A stretch of 64,000 bases of DNA from Paractinoplanes atraurantiacus (GTDB lineage Bacteria > Actinomycetota > Actinomycetes > Mycobacteriales > Micromonosporaceae): contig NZ_OBDY01000015.1 in assembly GCF_900215205.1 (NCBI RefSeq), positions 139,570 through 203,569 on the forward strand. The letters run 5' to 3'. Shown here piece by piece: positions 52,905 through 61,903 of the stretch (the first letter of the stretch is position 1; every line of letters starts with the position of its first letter). The notes under the pieces are model-generated. The model worked only from the letters and a program-made list of their open reading frames with translations, was not told the DNA's origin and ran no database searches. Both the position numbers and the translations under genes were made by a program.

Positions 52905-54971
52905 TCAGGACAGGCGGCGGAGCCGGACGAGCGTGCTCGCGTGGTCGCCGGACGGCAGGTCGAGGGGCAGGCCGCGCTGGCGCAGGACGGCGCCGGAGTG
53001 GGTGACGCCGGTGTCGAGGTCGAGGTAGCCGGCGCCGGGCAGGACGGCGGGCAGCGGCAGCGGCCCCGGGTGGTATCCGTACGACCGGGTCGGGCACCAG
53101 GCCAGGACCACGTGCTCGTCGCCGTGCACGAACTGCACGCCGGTGAGGGTGCCGGCGCCGGTGAGCCGGTACGCGGTGCCGTGCTGGACGATCGGCCGGA
53201 TCCGCTTGTAGGCGGCGACGTGCTCGGCCGCCTCCTTGAGCTCGTCCGGGGTCCACGTGGTCAGGTCGCCGCCGAGGCCGAGGACGCCGGCCATGGCGAC
53301 GTGGAAGCGGAAGCGCAGCGGGGTGGTGCGCCCGGTGGTGACGTTCGGGCTGTCGGTGACCCAGGCGCTCATGACCTGGGCCGGGAAGTACTGGCCGAAG
53401 CCGTTCTGGATGGCGATCCGGTCGACCGCGTCGGTGTTGTCGGAGGTCCAGATCTGGTCGGTACGGGCGAGGATGCCCAGGTCGGCCCGCCCGCCGCCGC
53501 CCGCGCAAGCCTCGATGCGCAGGCCCGGGTGGTCGGCCCGCAGCCGGTCCATGACCCGGTAGACGGCCCGGGTGTGCTCCAGGAACACGCGGTCGGGGCC
53601 GGCCTCGGTGAAGGCGCGGTTGAAGTCCCATTTGAGGAAGTCGAGGTCGAGGCCGGCCACGAGCTTGTCGAGCCAGGCGTGGGCCCACTGCTCGACGTCG
53701 GGCCGGGCGAAGTTCAGCACGAGCTGGTTGCGCATCTCGGTGCGGCGCCGGTTGGGCTGGTGCAGGACCCAGTCGGGGTGGGCGCGGTAGAGGTCGCTGT
53801 CCGGGTTGACCATCTCGGGCTCGACCCAGATGCCGAACCGCATGCCGAGGCGCCGCACCTCGTCGGCCAGCGGGCGCAGGCCGTTCGGGAAGCGGCGCGG
53901 GTTGGGCTCCCAGTCGCCGAGGCCGGCGTGGTCGCTGAGGCGGGCGCCGAACCAGCCGTCGTCCATCACGAACAGCTCGGCGCCGAGGCTCGCGGCCTTC
54001 GCGGCCAGCGCCATCTGACCCGCCTCGTCGACGTCGAAGCCGGTCGCCTCCCAGCTGTTGTAGAGGACCGGGCGGTCTTCCGCGGGATAAGGCAGGACCT
54101 GATTTGAGACGTACGCATGCCAGGCCCGGCTCGCCGCGCCGAAGCCCGACCCGCTCCACACGCCGGCGAACACGGGCGTGGTGAGGGTTTCCCCCGCCTC
54201 GAGCGTCCAGGTCAGACCCTCGTGGCCGAACCCGCCGGTCCAGCCGGTGCGGCCGCCGGGGTCGCGGCTGAGGGTGACCCGCCAGCTGCCGCTCCAGGCC
54301 AGCACCGTGCTCCACACCTCGCCGTGGTCCTCGCCGGCGGTGCCGTCGTCGACCGCCAGCCACGGGTTGGCGTGGTGGCTGGTGGCGCCGCGGCGGCTGG
54401 TGAGCACGGTCTCGGCGGTCGGCAGGTCGGCCCGCCGGAGGCGGAACTCGCTGTTCCAGGCACCGACGAGGTGGCTGAGCCGGTAGCCCTCGCGGGCCGG
54501 CACCTGCCAGGCGGCCGAGTCGGCCCGCAGCACGTCGAGGGTCTCGGGGCCTTTGTTGACGACGTCGACCCAGCGCTCGATGACGTCGTCGTGCACGGCG
54601 TAGTGGAGCTTGACCTCGAGCGGGTAGTAGCGGTCGGCCAGGTCGATCCGCAGGTGGTTGCCGTCGGCCTCGTGGCCCAGATAGCGCCACTCGATGCCGC
54701 GGGTGCCGTCGGCGAAGCGGACCTGCAGCGACACCGGCCCGAAGTGGTCGCCGCCCTCGACGGACAGCTCGGCCGCGCCCGGTCCCTGCTCGAAACTGCT
54801 GGCGGCCGGGTCGGCGATCTCCTGGCCGAGCGCGACCGCCTCGGCTAGCGTGATCCTCGGGCCCCAGTGCACATGCCGCAGGCGGTCGCCGTCGTCCAGC
54901 CGGAGGGCGTAGGCGCTGGTGTCGCCGGTCAGCAGCCAGAGCCGCTGGCCGGTTTCGTACGAGATGTGCAT
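52905..54971 (-). CDS. Alpha-galactosidase (GH36)
   Basis: 688 residues, full length for the family. N-terminal beta-supersandwich, then catalytic barrel with MDDGWFGAR, nucleophile Asp in LDFLKWDFN and acid/base region WTSDNTDAVDR, plus ACAGGGGRADLG. Cytoplasmic; hydrolyses melibiose, raffinose-type or galactomannan oligosaccharides. Divergent from the ROK regulator. Confidence 0.93.
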   Translation of the reverse strand: MHISYETGQRLWLLTGDTSAYALRLDDGDRLRHVHWGPRITLAEAVALGQEIADPAASSFEQGPGAAELSVEGGDHFGPVSLQVRFADGTRGIEWRYLGHEADGNHLRIDLADRYYPLEVKLHYAVHDDVIERWVDVVNKGPETLDVLRADSAAWQVPAREGYRLSHLVGAWNSEFRLRRADLPTAETVLTSRRGATSHHANPWLAVDDGTAGEDHGEVWSTVLAWSGSWRVTLSRDPGGRTGWTGGFGHEGLTWTLEAGETLTTPVFAGVWSGSGFGAASRAWHAYVSNQVLPYPAEDRPVLYNSWEATGFDVDEAGQMALAAKAASLGAELFVMDDGWFGARLSDHAGLGDWEPNPRRFPNGLRPLADEVRRLGMRFGIWVEPEMVNPDSDLYRAHPDWVLHQPNRRRTEMRNQLVLNFARPDVEQWAHAWLDKLVAGLDLDFLKWDFNRAFTEAGPDRVFLEHTRAVYRVMDRLRADHPGLRIEACAGGGGRADLGILARTDQIWTSDNTDAVDRIAIQNGFGQYFPAQVMSAWVTDSPNVTTGRTTPLRFRFHVAMAGVLGLGGDLTTWTPDELKEAAEHVAAYKRIRPIVQHGTAYRLTGAGTLTGVQFVHGDEHVVLAWCPTRSYGYHPGPLPLPAVLPGAGYLDLDTGVTHSGAVLRQRGLPLDLPSGDHASTLVRLRRLS

Positions 54972-55051
54972 GTGAGTCCTCGGGGTTACACGTCGATGTC
55001 ACCGCAGTGACGTGGCGCCGAGCGTATGAGCGATCGCGCGCCGAAATCAAT

Positions 55052-55082
55052 ACTTGACGAAGTTAATTAATACTCCTAGCTT
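55052..55082 (+). promoter_or_regulatory. Divergent promoter/operator region of the galactosidase and ROK genes
   Basis: ACTTGACGAAGT (arms ACTT/AAGT) followed by TTAATTAA (55063-55070), AT-rich against a GC-rich background. TTGACG at 55054 and TAGCTT at 55077 are spaced 17 bases and could be the promoter of the ROK gene, with the operator inside the spacer. Confidence 0.5.
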
Positions 55083-55113
55083 TCATGTCGTGGGTACGGT
55101 TGACTTCCGAAGC

Positions 55114-56268
55114 ATGTCCCCGGCTGACGACTACTCCGTGCTCGCTTCCTCCCCGGCGGCCGCCGCGATCCTGACCGCGCTGGTCACCTCGGGACCGCAG
55201 AGCCGGGTCAGCCTGGCCCGCAAGCTCGGGCTCTCCTCGGCCGCCGTGACCAAATCGGCCCGCCCCCTGATCGACGCCGGATATCTCAGCGAGCTCGACG
55301 CCACCGAGCGCACCGGCCCCGGCGCCGGCCGCCCGGCCAGCCCGCTCACCGTGCGGGCCGACCGCGAGTTCTTCCTCGGCGTCAAGCTCACCGGCGACGA
55401 GCTCATCGGCGTGGTCTGCGACCTGACGGCGAAGATCCGCGCGGTGTCCCACCGCCCGCTGAGGTCATCGGCCGTGGTCGACGTGCTGGCCGAGATCACG
55501 GCGATGACCGGGGAACTGCTGGACGGCCCCGGCAACTACCGCGAACGCACCCGGCGGCTGGGCCTGGCCGTCTCGGGCGACGTCGACCGTGCGTCCGGCC
55601 TGGTCCGCTACTCCCCGTTCCTGCGCTGGCGCAACGTCCTGCTCGGCAAGCTGGCGGCCGCCGCCACCGGCCTGGTCGTCACGGTCGAGAACGACGTGAA
55701 GGCCCTCACCACGGCCGAGCACTGGTTCGGCGAGGGCGCCGGCGCCGACTCGTTCGCCCTGGTCACGGTCGGCCAGGGCATCGGCTGCGGCCTGGTCGTG
55801 AACGGCCGCCCGGTCTCCGGCTCCCACGGCGTGGCCGGCGAGATAGGCCACATCAGCGTCGACGCCGCCGGCCCCCAATGCCATTGCGGCAGCCGGGGCT
55901 GCGTCGAGGCCATCGCCGGCACCTCCTACATCGTGGCCGCCGCCGGCACGTCGACCATCGACGAGGCGGTAGCCCAGGCCCGAGCCGGCGACCCGAGGGT
56001 GACGGCAGTCTTCGCCCGGGCCGGCGAGGCGATCGGCCTGGGCATCGCGGCCGTGGCCAACCTGGTCGGCCCGGCCCACATCGTCGTCTCCGGCGAGGGC
56101 TTGTCGGCGTACGACCTCTTCGAACCCCACATCCGCTCCGGCTTCGAACGCCAGGCCTTCGGCGCCGCCGCCGACTGCCCGCTGTCCATCCGCCCCCTCC
56201 CTTTCGAGGAGTGGGCCCGGGGCGCGGCCGCCGTCAGCATCCAGTCCCGCCTGGTGCCCCTGGCCTGA
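55114..56268 (+). CDS. ROK-family transcriptional regulator
   Basis: 384 residues from ATG at 55114. Winged HTH (SRVSLARKLGLSSAAVTKSA) then ROK domain: GEIGHISVD, zinc motif CHCGSRGCVEAI, and ENDVKALTTAE. Probably represses the divergent galactosidase-esterase operon in the absence of a sugar. An upstream frame extends to 55054 but would place coding sequence over the promoter. Confidence 0.88.
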   Translation: MSPADDYSVLASSPAAAAILTALVTSGPQSRVSLARKLGLSSAAVTKSARPLIDAGYLSELDATERTGPGAGRPASPLTVRADREFFLGVKLTGDELIGVVCDLTAKIRAVSHRPLRSSAVVDVLAEITAMTGELLDGPGNYRERTRRLGLAVSGDVDRASGLVRYSPFLRWRNVLLGKLAAAATGLVVTVENDVKALTTAEHWFGEGAGADSFALVTVGQGIGCGLVVNGRPVSGSHGVAGEIGHISVDAAGPQCHCGSRGCVEAIAGTSYIVAAAGTSTIDEAVAQARAGDPRVTAVFARAGEAIGLGIAAVANLVGPAHIVVSGEGLSAYDLFEPHIRSGFERQAFGAAADCPLSIRPLPFEEWARGAAAVSIQSRLVPLA

Positions 56269-56349
56269 GGTGCGCGTCGGGTGGGCGACTGCGCGGCCGG
56301 GTCCTGCTGTGCGACGATCCGGAATCCATCGTCTGCGAGGCGCAGCGTG

Positions 56350-57243
56350 ATGAAAGCTTTGGCCGAACTCATCCCGCAGGTCTTCTTCGACATTCTCGCG
56401 AGATATGTCCCGGGGCTCGTCCTGTTCGGGTCCTGGATCCTGCTGCTCGGCCAGGACGAGTGGCGGGCTCTGCTGAGCACAGTCGTCGGTGGCCGGCTCG
56501 ACGACGGCAACGCGCTTCCGGCGGCGACGCTGGTTCTGCTCTTCGTTCCCTTCGTGGCCGGGTACGTGATCGCGCCGCTGGCGAAGATCGTCCAACGATG
56601 CAATGAACGCGGTTGGTCGCTGCCTCCGCTACCGAGTCGTGCCGTCTACGAGGACGGCGGCCAGAAGTGGCGCCCGAAATACTGGTGGGTGCTGAACGAC
56701 AAAGACGCGGGAAAGGGATACGACTGGCTCCGGAGGAACGCTCCGGAGGCGGGAGCTCTCTCGGCGAAGATCCGGGCGGAGTTCACCATGCACAACGCGC
56801 TGGCGGTCGCCTTCCTGGCGATCGCCGTGATGGCCGTCGTCGCCCGGGAGTGGGGATGGGCGGTCGCGAGCGCCCTGACCGCCCCGCTGATGGCCTATCG
56901 CGGAGCGACAACCGAGAAGACCTACTTCGGCACCACCCGGAAGCTCTGCGCGAATTCTCCCTCCCCTGCGATCACCCTGAAGCCGCCGCCGCGCCTGATC
57001 TGGCTGATTCCCGGTGACAAGCGTGAGTATCCACTGTGGGAGGACGGCAAGGGCTGGCTGGATGTGCGGGAGTTGAGGCCAAGCCTGAAGCACGAGCACG
57101 TGCTCTCCGACGTCGCCGACTGGGCTCCGGGAAAGGCGCGCCCCTACCGTGACGGCAGAAAGCTGGCGCGCGAGCTCGAGCATGAGGCCGAACCCGCGTT
57201 CGTGTTCCTCGTACCAGGATCGTTCTGGCGCCTCAAACGCTGA
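56350..57243 (+). CDS. Membrane protein of unknown function
   Basis: 297 residues from ATG at 56350 (GTG three bases earlier also possible). Helices ARYVPGLVLFGSWILLLG, ATLVLLFVPFVAGYVIA, and a central pair ALAVAFLAIAVMAVVAREWGW, then a soluble C-terminus of ~90 residues ending FVFLVPGSFWRLKR. No family recognised. Flanked by a good terminator. Confidence 0.7.
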   Translation: MKALAELIPQVFFDILARYVPGLVLFGSWILLLGQDEWRALLSTVVGGRLDDGNALPAATLVLLFVPFVAGYVIAPLAKIVQRCNERGWSLPPLPSRAVYEDGGQKWRPKYWWVLNDKDAGKGYDWLRRNAPEAGALSAKIRAEFTMHNALAVAFLAIAVMAVVAREWGWAVASALTAPLMAYRGATTEKTYFGTTRKLCANSPSPAITLKPPPRLIWLIPGDKREYPLWEDGKGWLDVRELRPSLKHEHVLSDVADWAPGKARPYRDGRKLARELEHEAEPAFVFLVPGSFWRLKR

Positions 57244-57281
57244 GGCCCGCTTCCCGCCGGGCGAACCGGGGGAAGCGGGCC
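57244..57281. terminator. Bidirectional hairpin
   Basis: Perfect 12-bp stem (57244-57255 with 57270-57281), 14-base loop, between two convergent genes. Confidence 0.82.
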
Positions 57282-57288
57282 CGCGTGT

Positions 57289-59343
57289 CTACTGTTCGGC
57301 GGCGGCCCGGTCGCGGGCCACGCGGACGAGCTCGAGCAGGCCGTTGGCGTACTCCTGGGACTCGGCGTGGGCCTCGTCGAACGGGGGCTGGAAGCCGACG
57401 CCCTCCCACTGCTGCGTGGTCTCGTTCCAGCGGTCGTTGCCGACCTCGAAGTCCCAGGCGTCGATGCCCAGCTCGTAGTAGAGCTGGTCGGCCGAGTTGC
57501 CGGCGGCCGAGTAGAGCACGTCGGCGACCGGGCCCGTGTACGAGGGCCAGGTGACCGTGCCGCGCTCGGTGGCGATGGCGCCGACGATGCGGCGGGCCGA
57601 GTCGAGGAAGAACTTCGACTCGTCGATCGACGGGCGGGGCAGGGTGACCCGGCCGTCGGCCTTGTAGGCGCCGGGCGGCCACATGAAGTAGCCGCCGTAG
57701 CTGTGCACGTTCATCGCCAGGTTGATGTTCGGGTGGGCCTTGGCCAGGGCGATCACGTTGCGGGACTCGGCCTCGGACAGCTCGGCCGTGCCCGCGTACG
57801 TGCCGGACAGGCAGTTGGCGCTGGCCCCCACGTAACCGTCGAAGTAGGAGCCGACCGTGTAGTTGCGGTTGACGTCGACGCCCCACGAGTTGCGGTAGCG
57901 CGGATCGCGGGTGGCTCCGGCGCAGTGGTTGACCAGGTTCTTGCGCTGGAAGTTGAAGTCGTTGAACGAGTAGTTGGCGCCGTCGGGGTTGACGGTCGGA
58001 ATGATGAAGATGTCCACGTCGTCGACCAGCTGACGGGTGGCCGGGTCGGTGGCGTAGTTGGCGAGCAGCCGCTCGGCGAACTCCAGGGTCACCAGCGGGG
58101 TGGCCCACTCGCGCGCGTGTTCCTGACTGTAACTGAGCACGCCGGGCTTCGAGCCGTCGCGCGTCTTGCCGATCCGCAGCGCCTGAACCGTCCACGGGCC
58201 CTTCGGCACCTCGGTGCCCTGGAGGCCGTCGTCGAGCCGGGCCGGGCCGGCGACCGGCATGGGCAGGCCGGCCGAGCCCTCCTCGACCACGGCGCGGAAC
58301 CGCTGCGGGTAGCGAGCCGAGATGAACGCCGCGACGTCGTCGGTGGTGCTGATCGTCTTGCCTGTGGTGTCGGTCGCGAGACGTACGGTGAGAACCCGGT
58401 CTTTGTATGTCGCCGAGAGTGGCCGGTTGGCCGCGCCCGGATCGACGGTGCGGACCTGGACGCCGTTCATGCCCTGATCGCCGAAGGCGACCGACTCGAC
58501 GATGACGGCCGCCGCGTTGGGATCGCCGAGGTACGCCACCGCCGTACGCCGGTAGCCCTGGGTCTTGTTGGGCAGGTTGATGACGTCGACGAGCTTCGGA
58601 TACTGCCGGGCCAGGCGTTTGATGCGGGCCTTGATGTCGACCGGCGTCATGTACGCGTCGACGAAGTCCTTCTGGTATCCGGCCGGCAGCGGGGGCGGGG
58701 TCGCGCCCGGCCAGACCGCCGGGGTGATCGCCCGGGAGGTGCCGCCGAGGCTCGAGGCGGCGGTCACCTGCACCGGCTTCGCGGGCATCGGCTGTGGCAG
58801 AGCGTAGTGGTACTGGTATTCACCCGAGTCCTCGAAGCGGACCAGGGGGAACGATCCGGTGGCGCCGTCGGCCGTACGCCAGGTGACCGTGATCTCGACG
58901 TCGGGGTCGTCGGTGGCGGTGGTCGCGACCTGCGTTTGCAGGAACGTCTTGCCGTTGCTGGTCCACCAGTAGGCCTGGAGGAAGTGCAGGGTGTCGGCCT
59001 GCGCGGCGAGCCGGGTCGCGCGGGCGGCGCCGCTCGACCCGCGCTGGATCACCTGGAGCGGCTCGGCGCCCTGAGCGGTCAGCGCGGCCAGCCGGGCGTC
59101 GTCGACCACGATGTCGGCCAGGACGGCGCCATTCTGCGTACGGGGGCGGGCGGCCAGGTCTTCACCGCCGGCGACGAGGCGTTGCAGCATCGCCTCGTTC
59201 GGCAGGCGGAAGCGGATGAGCGCCGGTTCGCCGGGGTCGAGCGCGACGGCGGCGGGCGGCGCCGCCTCGGCCGCTCGCGGGACCGGCAGGACGATCAGGA
59301 CAAGGGCGGCGGCGACGGCCACCCAGCGAGGACGGAACGACAT
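57289..59343 (-). CDS. Secreted M14 zinc carboxypeptidase
   Basis: 684 residues with a signal peptide (VLPVPRAAEAA). The M14 domain from ~360 has the zinc ligands QEHAREW and NVHSYGGY, substrate residues DVNRNYTVG and the catalytic Glu in WDFEVGND. An N-terminal ~300-residue region of repeated beta motifs precedes it. Degrades extracellular peptides from the C-terminus. Confidence 0.9.
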   Translation of the reverse strand: MSFRPRWVAVAAALVLIVLPVPRAAEAAPPAAVALDPGEPALIRFRLPNEAMLQRLVAGGEDLAARPRTQNGAVLADIVVDDARLAALTAQGAEPLQVIQRGSSGAARATRLAAQADTLHFLQAYWWTSNGKTFLQTQVATTATDDPDVEITVTWRTADGATGSFPLVRFEDSGEYQYHYALPQPMPAKPVQVTAASSLGGTSRAITPAVWPGATPPPLPAGYQKDFVDAYMTPVDIKARIKRLARQYPKLVDVINLPNKTQGYRRTAVAYLGDPNAAAVIVESVAFGDQGMNGVQVRTVDPGAANRPLSATYKDRVLTVRLATDTTGKTISTTDDVAAFISARYPQRFRAVVEEGSAGLPMPVAGPARLDDGLQGTEVPKGPWTVQALRIGKTRDGSKPGVLSYSQEHAREWATPLVTLEFAERLLANYATDPATRQLVDDVDIFIIPTVNPDGANYSFNDFNFQRKNLVNHCAGATRDPRYRNSWGVDVNRNYTVGSYFDGYVGASANCLSGTYAGTAELSEAESRNVIALAKAHPNINLAMNVHSYGGYFMWPPGAYKADGRVTLPRPSIDESKFFLDSARRIVGAIATERGTVTWPSYTGPVADVLYSAAGNSADQLYYELGIDAWDFEVGNDRWNETTQQWEGVGFQPPFDEAHAESQEYANGLLELVRVARDRAAAEQ

Positions 59344-59403
59344 CGAACCTCCTGCTTCATCGAAGGATGTCGCTCCTCACCTCACCTTCCACATAGTCGG
59401 TTG

Positions 59404-59991
59404 TCAATTGAACACGGCGACCAGGAAGTCGCTGTCCGGCCCGAAGGGGCGCAGATCCCAGGTGCTCAGCATGAGGTCCGGCCGCAGCCCGGCGGCCGCC
59501 GCGTCGCGGTGGAAGTCGTCGAACTCGTACCCGCGCCCGGCCCCGAAGCCGATCACCGCGCGGCCGCCCTCGGCCAGATGCTCGCGGAACCGCTCGAGAA
59601 TGGTCCGGCGGGTCGACGGCGCCACGAAGGTCATGACGTTGCCGGCGCAGACCACGACGTCGAAGGTCGCCTCCAGCCGCAGCTCGGACAGGTCACCGAC
59701 CGTCCAGGTGGCCTCCGGGTGATCCTTGCGGGCGGCGGCGATCAGCTCCGGGTCGAGATCGACACCGGCGACCTCGTGCCCCAGCTCGGCCAGGTGACCA
59801 CCCACCCGTCCCGTGCCGCAGCCGGCGTCCAGGATCCGCGCGCCGCGCCCCACCATCGCGTCGATCATCCGGGCCTCGCCGTTCAGGTCCACGCCGCGGG
59901 CCGCCATGTCCTCGAACCGCTTGATGTACCACTGCGAATGCCCCGGATTCTCGGCGATCTGCCGGAGCCAGAGGTTCTCCTGCTCGCTCAT
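59404..59991 (-). CDS. SAM-dependent class I methyltransferase
   Basis: 195 residues from ATG at 59991 with GGGGGAGG seven bases upstream. SAM motif ILDAGCGTGRVGGHLAELG, DLDPELI and FDVVVCAGNVMTF. Substrate unknown. A DosR-type box (60037-60056) lies 46 bases upstream. Confidence 0.88.
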   Translation of the reverse strand: MSEQENLWLRQIAENPGHSQWYIKRFEDMAARGVDLNGEARMIDAMVGRGARILDAGCGTGRVGGHLAELGHEVAGVDLDPELIAAARKDHPEATWTVGDLSELRLEATFDVVVCAGNVMTFVAPSTRRTILERFREHLAEGGRAVIGFGAGRGYEFDDFHRDAAAAGLRPDLMLSTWDLRPFGPDSDFLVAVFN

Positions 59992-60036
59992 ACCAGTACC
60001 TCCCCCATGATCAGGCCATACCAAGGTATTACCCCA

Positions 60037-60056
60037 CCAGGGACCAAAGTCCCTGG
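60037..60056. promoter_or_regulatory. DosR/DevR-type dormancy box
   Basis: CCAGGGACCAAAGTCCCTGG: perfect 8-base arms around CAAA. The mycobacterial DosR box is GGGACTWWAGTCCC; this site differs at one core base. It sits between the divergent methyltransferase and YwiC-like genes, 46 and 41 bases from the starts. Confidence 0.65.
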
Positions 60057-60096
60057 GCGCCCGTCCGGCCCGCTCGATAGCGTCCCGAACGATGGG

Positions 60097-60465
60097 GTGA
60101 GCACGCTCATCCTGGCGGCGGCGGTGCTCGTGGCGCGGCCCGGCGGTCGTGCTCTACGCCCCCGCGTTCGCGGTGCTGATCGCCGTCAACCGTTCCTGCT
60201 GGTCCTGCTCTACCTGACCGGCACGATCCTCTACGTCAAGACCATGATCCGCGAGCGGGACAGCGAGTCCTACCGGGCCGCTTCGATCATCTACCACGCC
60301 GTGGCCCTGGCCGCCGTCGTCACCCAGGGCGTCATTCCGGCCGCCGTCTTCGCCCTGCTGCTCCTGCGCGCCTGGCTCCTGCCGGGCCGCGGCCTGGTTC
60401 CTCAACAGGTCGGCCTCTTGGAGATCGCGGCCAGCATCCTGGTGCTGGTGGCAGCGGTCACCTGA
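60097..60465 (+). pseudogene. Truncated, frameshifted YwiC-like membrane protein gene
   Basis: The C-terminal half reads FLLVLLYLTGTILYVKTMIR then YHAVALAAVV and LLLLRAWLLPG, the YwiC-like pattern. Upstream, the expected AVVLYAPAFAVLIAVNRS appears only in another frame (60143 to ~60195), and the linker between these parts is missing. The N-terminal ~80-100 residues, including the QHGAWAM-type start, are absent. So both truncation and internal deletion occurred. Bacillus ywiC lies beside anaerobic regulation genes, which fits the DosR-like box. Confidence 0.65.
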
Positions 60466-61423
60466 CCGCTGCAGCATGCGCGGCCAGCCTTGTGGCGAGG
60501 GCGGTGACCAGGGCCCGGAGCTCGGCCGGCTCCTCGATGACGAAGGGGCAGTCGAGGGCGGCCAGCGCTCCCGGGATCCAGTCGAGCCGCTCGGCGCGGA
60601 TCTCCACGTCGTGCCAGGAGTCCTCGGCCGCGGTGACGACGGCCAGCGCGGCCGGGAAGCGCGCCCGGATCCGCTCCGCGGTCGCCTGGATCCGCAGCCG
60701 GACCCGGTGGCGGTACTCGGCGCGGGCCAGGCCGGTCAGCACCTCTTCCGCCGGGTCGTATCCGGGCGGCGGGTCGAAGGTGCCGGGCAGCGGGCGTACG
60801 TCGGTCATCCGGTCCAGCCGGAACGTGCGCTCCTCGCCGATCGCCGGGTCGGTGCCGCGGGCGTACCACCGGCCCGAATGTGCGACCAGGCCGTACGGAT
60901 GCAGGGTGCGTTCGGTGCGCTGCCCGTTCCCGGCCGTGTAGCGGAAGGTCAGCGGCCGCCGGTGGCGCACCGCGTCGGCCACGGCCAGCAGGGTCGCCGT
61001 GTCCGGGGTGGCCGGGGCGCGCTCCGTGGCCGTGAAGCTGAGCGTCTCGAGCACGCTCTCCACCCGGCGGCCGAGCCGCTGCGGCAGCACCCGCCGGATC
61101 TTCGCCGCCGCCGTCTCGTCGGCCGCCCCGGTCATCCCGATCAGCCCCGCCCGGCGACCCGCGACCAGGCCGAGCAGCACCGCGAGGGCCTCGTCGTCGC
61201 TGAACATCAGGGGCGGCACCCGGTAGCCCCGCGCGAGCCGGAATCCCCCGTAACGCCCCCGCACCGACTCGACCGGGATGTCCAGCTCGACGAGATGCTC
61301 GACGTAGCGCCGCACCGTCCGCTCGTCCACGCCGAGCCGGTCGGCCAGCTCGGCCGCCCGCCGCACCCCGCCCGACTGGAGCAGCTCCAGCAACGTGAGC
61401 ACCTGAGCTGTCGGCCGCGCCAC
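60458..61423 (-). CDS. WYL-domain transcriptional regulator (YafY-like)
   Basis: 321 residues from GTG at 61423. DeoR-type winged HTH (TAQVLTLLELLQSGG, RLGVDERTVRRYVEHL), then WYL domain (TFRYTAGNGQRTERTLHPYGLVAHSGRWYARG) and a WCX end. A perfect inverted repeat between it and the divergent VOC gene is its probable operator. Confidence 0.9.
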   Translation of the reverse strand: MARPTAQVLTLLELLQSGGVRRAAELADRLGVDERTVRRYVEHLVELDIPVESVRGRYGGFRLARGYRVPPLMFSDDEALAVLLGLVAGRRAGLIGMTGAADETAAAKIRRVLPQRLGRRVESVLETLSFTATERAPATPDTATLLAVADAVRHRRPLTFRYTAGNGQRTERTLHPYGLVAHSGRWYARGTDPAIGEERTFRLDRMTDVRPLPGTFDPPPGYDPAEEVLTGLARAEYRHRVRLRIQATAERIRARFPAALAVVTAAEDSWHDVEIRAERLDWIPGALAALDCPFVIEEPAELRALVTALATRLAAHAAAVR

Positions 61424-61433
61424 ACGGCCGACT

Positions 61434-61458
61434 ATACCGGGCGGAATCTGCCCGGTAT
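61434..61458. promoter_or_regulatory. Operator of the WYL regulator
   Basis: Perfect 9-base inverted repeat: ATACCGGGC (61434-61442), seven-base spacer, GCCCGGTAT (61450-61458), in the 54-base divergent gap. Confidence 0.75.
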
Positions 61459-61477
61459 CAGCTCTAGCGTCACGGCC

Positions 61478-61903
61478 ATGAACCTCATCTCCCTGCGCGT
61501 CATCACCGCCGACATCGCCCGCCTGGTCGCCTTCTACGAGCAGGCCACCGGCACCCCGGCCACCTGGTCGACCCCCGACTTCGCCGAGATCACCACCGAG
61601 GGAGCCACCCTCGCCATCGGCAGCGAGCGCACCGTGCCGCTGTTCTCCCCCGGCTCGGCCCACGCCGCCGACAACCACTCAGTCATCATCGAGTTCCTGG
61701 TCCCCGACGTGGACGCCACCCACGAGAAGCTCCCCGGCGCCGAGACCGTCGCCCCGCCCACCACCATGCCGTGGGGCAACCGCTCCCTGCTGGTCCGCGA
61801 CCCCGACGGCAACCTGGTCAACTTCTTCACCCCGGTCACCCCCGCCGCCAAGGCGAAGTTCAGCGTCCCGGCGTCCACTCCTGCCACACGCCAACATCAC
61901 TGA
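61478..61903 (+). CDS. VOC-family protein
   Basis: 141 residues. LRVITADIARLVAFYEQATG and RDPDGNLVNFFTPV mark the two VOC halves. The C-terminal ~12 residues (SVPASTPATRQHH) are unlike the family and overlap the 3' end of the GNAT gene, so the original end may have been replaced. Divergently paired with the WYL regulator. Confidence 0.82.
   Translation: MNLISLRVITADIARLVAFYEQATGTPATWSTPDFAEITTEGATLAIGSERTVPLFSPGSAHAADNHSVIIEFLVPDVDATHEKLPGAETVAPPTTMPWGNRSLLVRDPDGNLVNFFTPVTPAAKAKFSVPASTPATRQHH

Noticed and set aside
57367..60465. Open frame of over 1000 codons on the plus strand opposite the carboxypeptidase
   Set aside because: Shadow of the M14 gene for most of its length; only its last part, after 60097, is a real (broken) gene.
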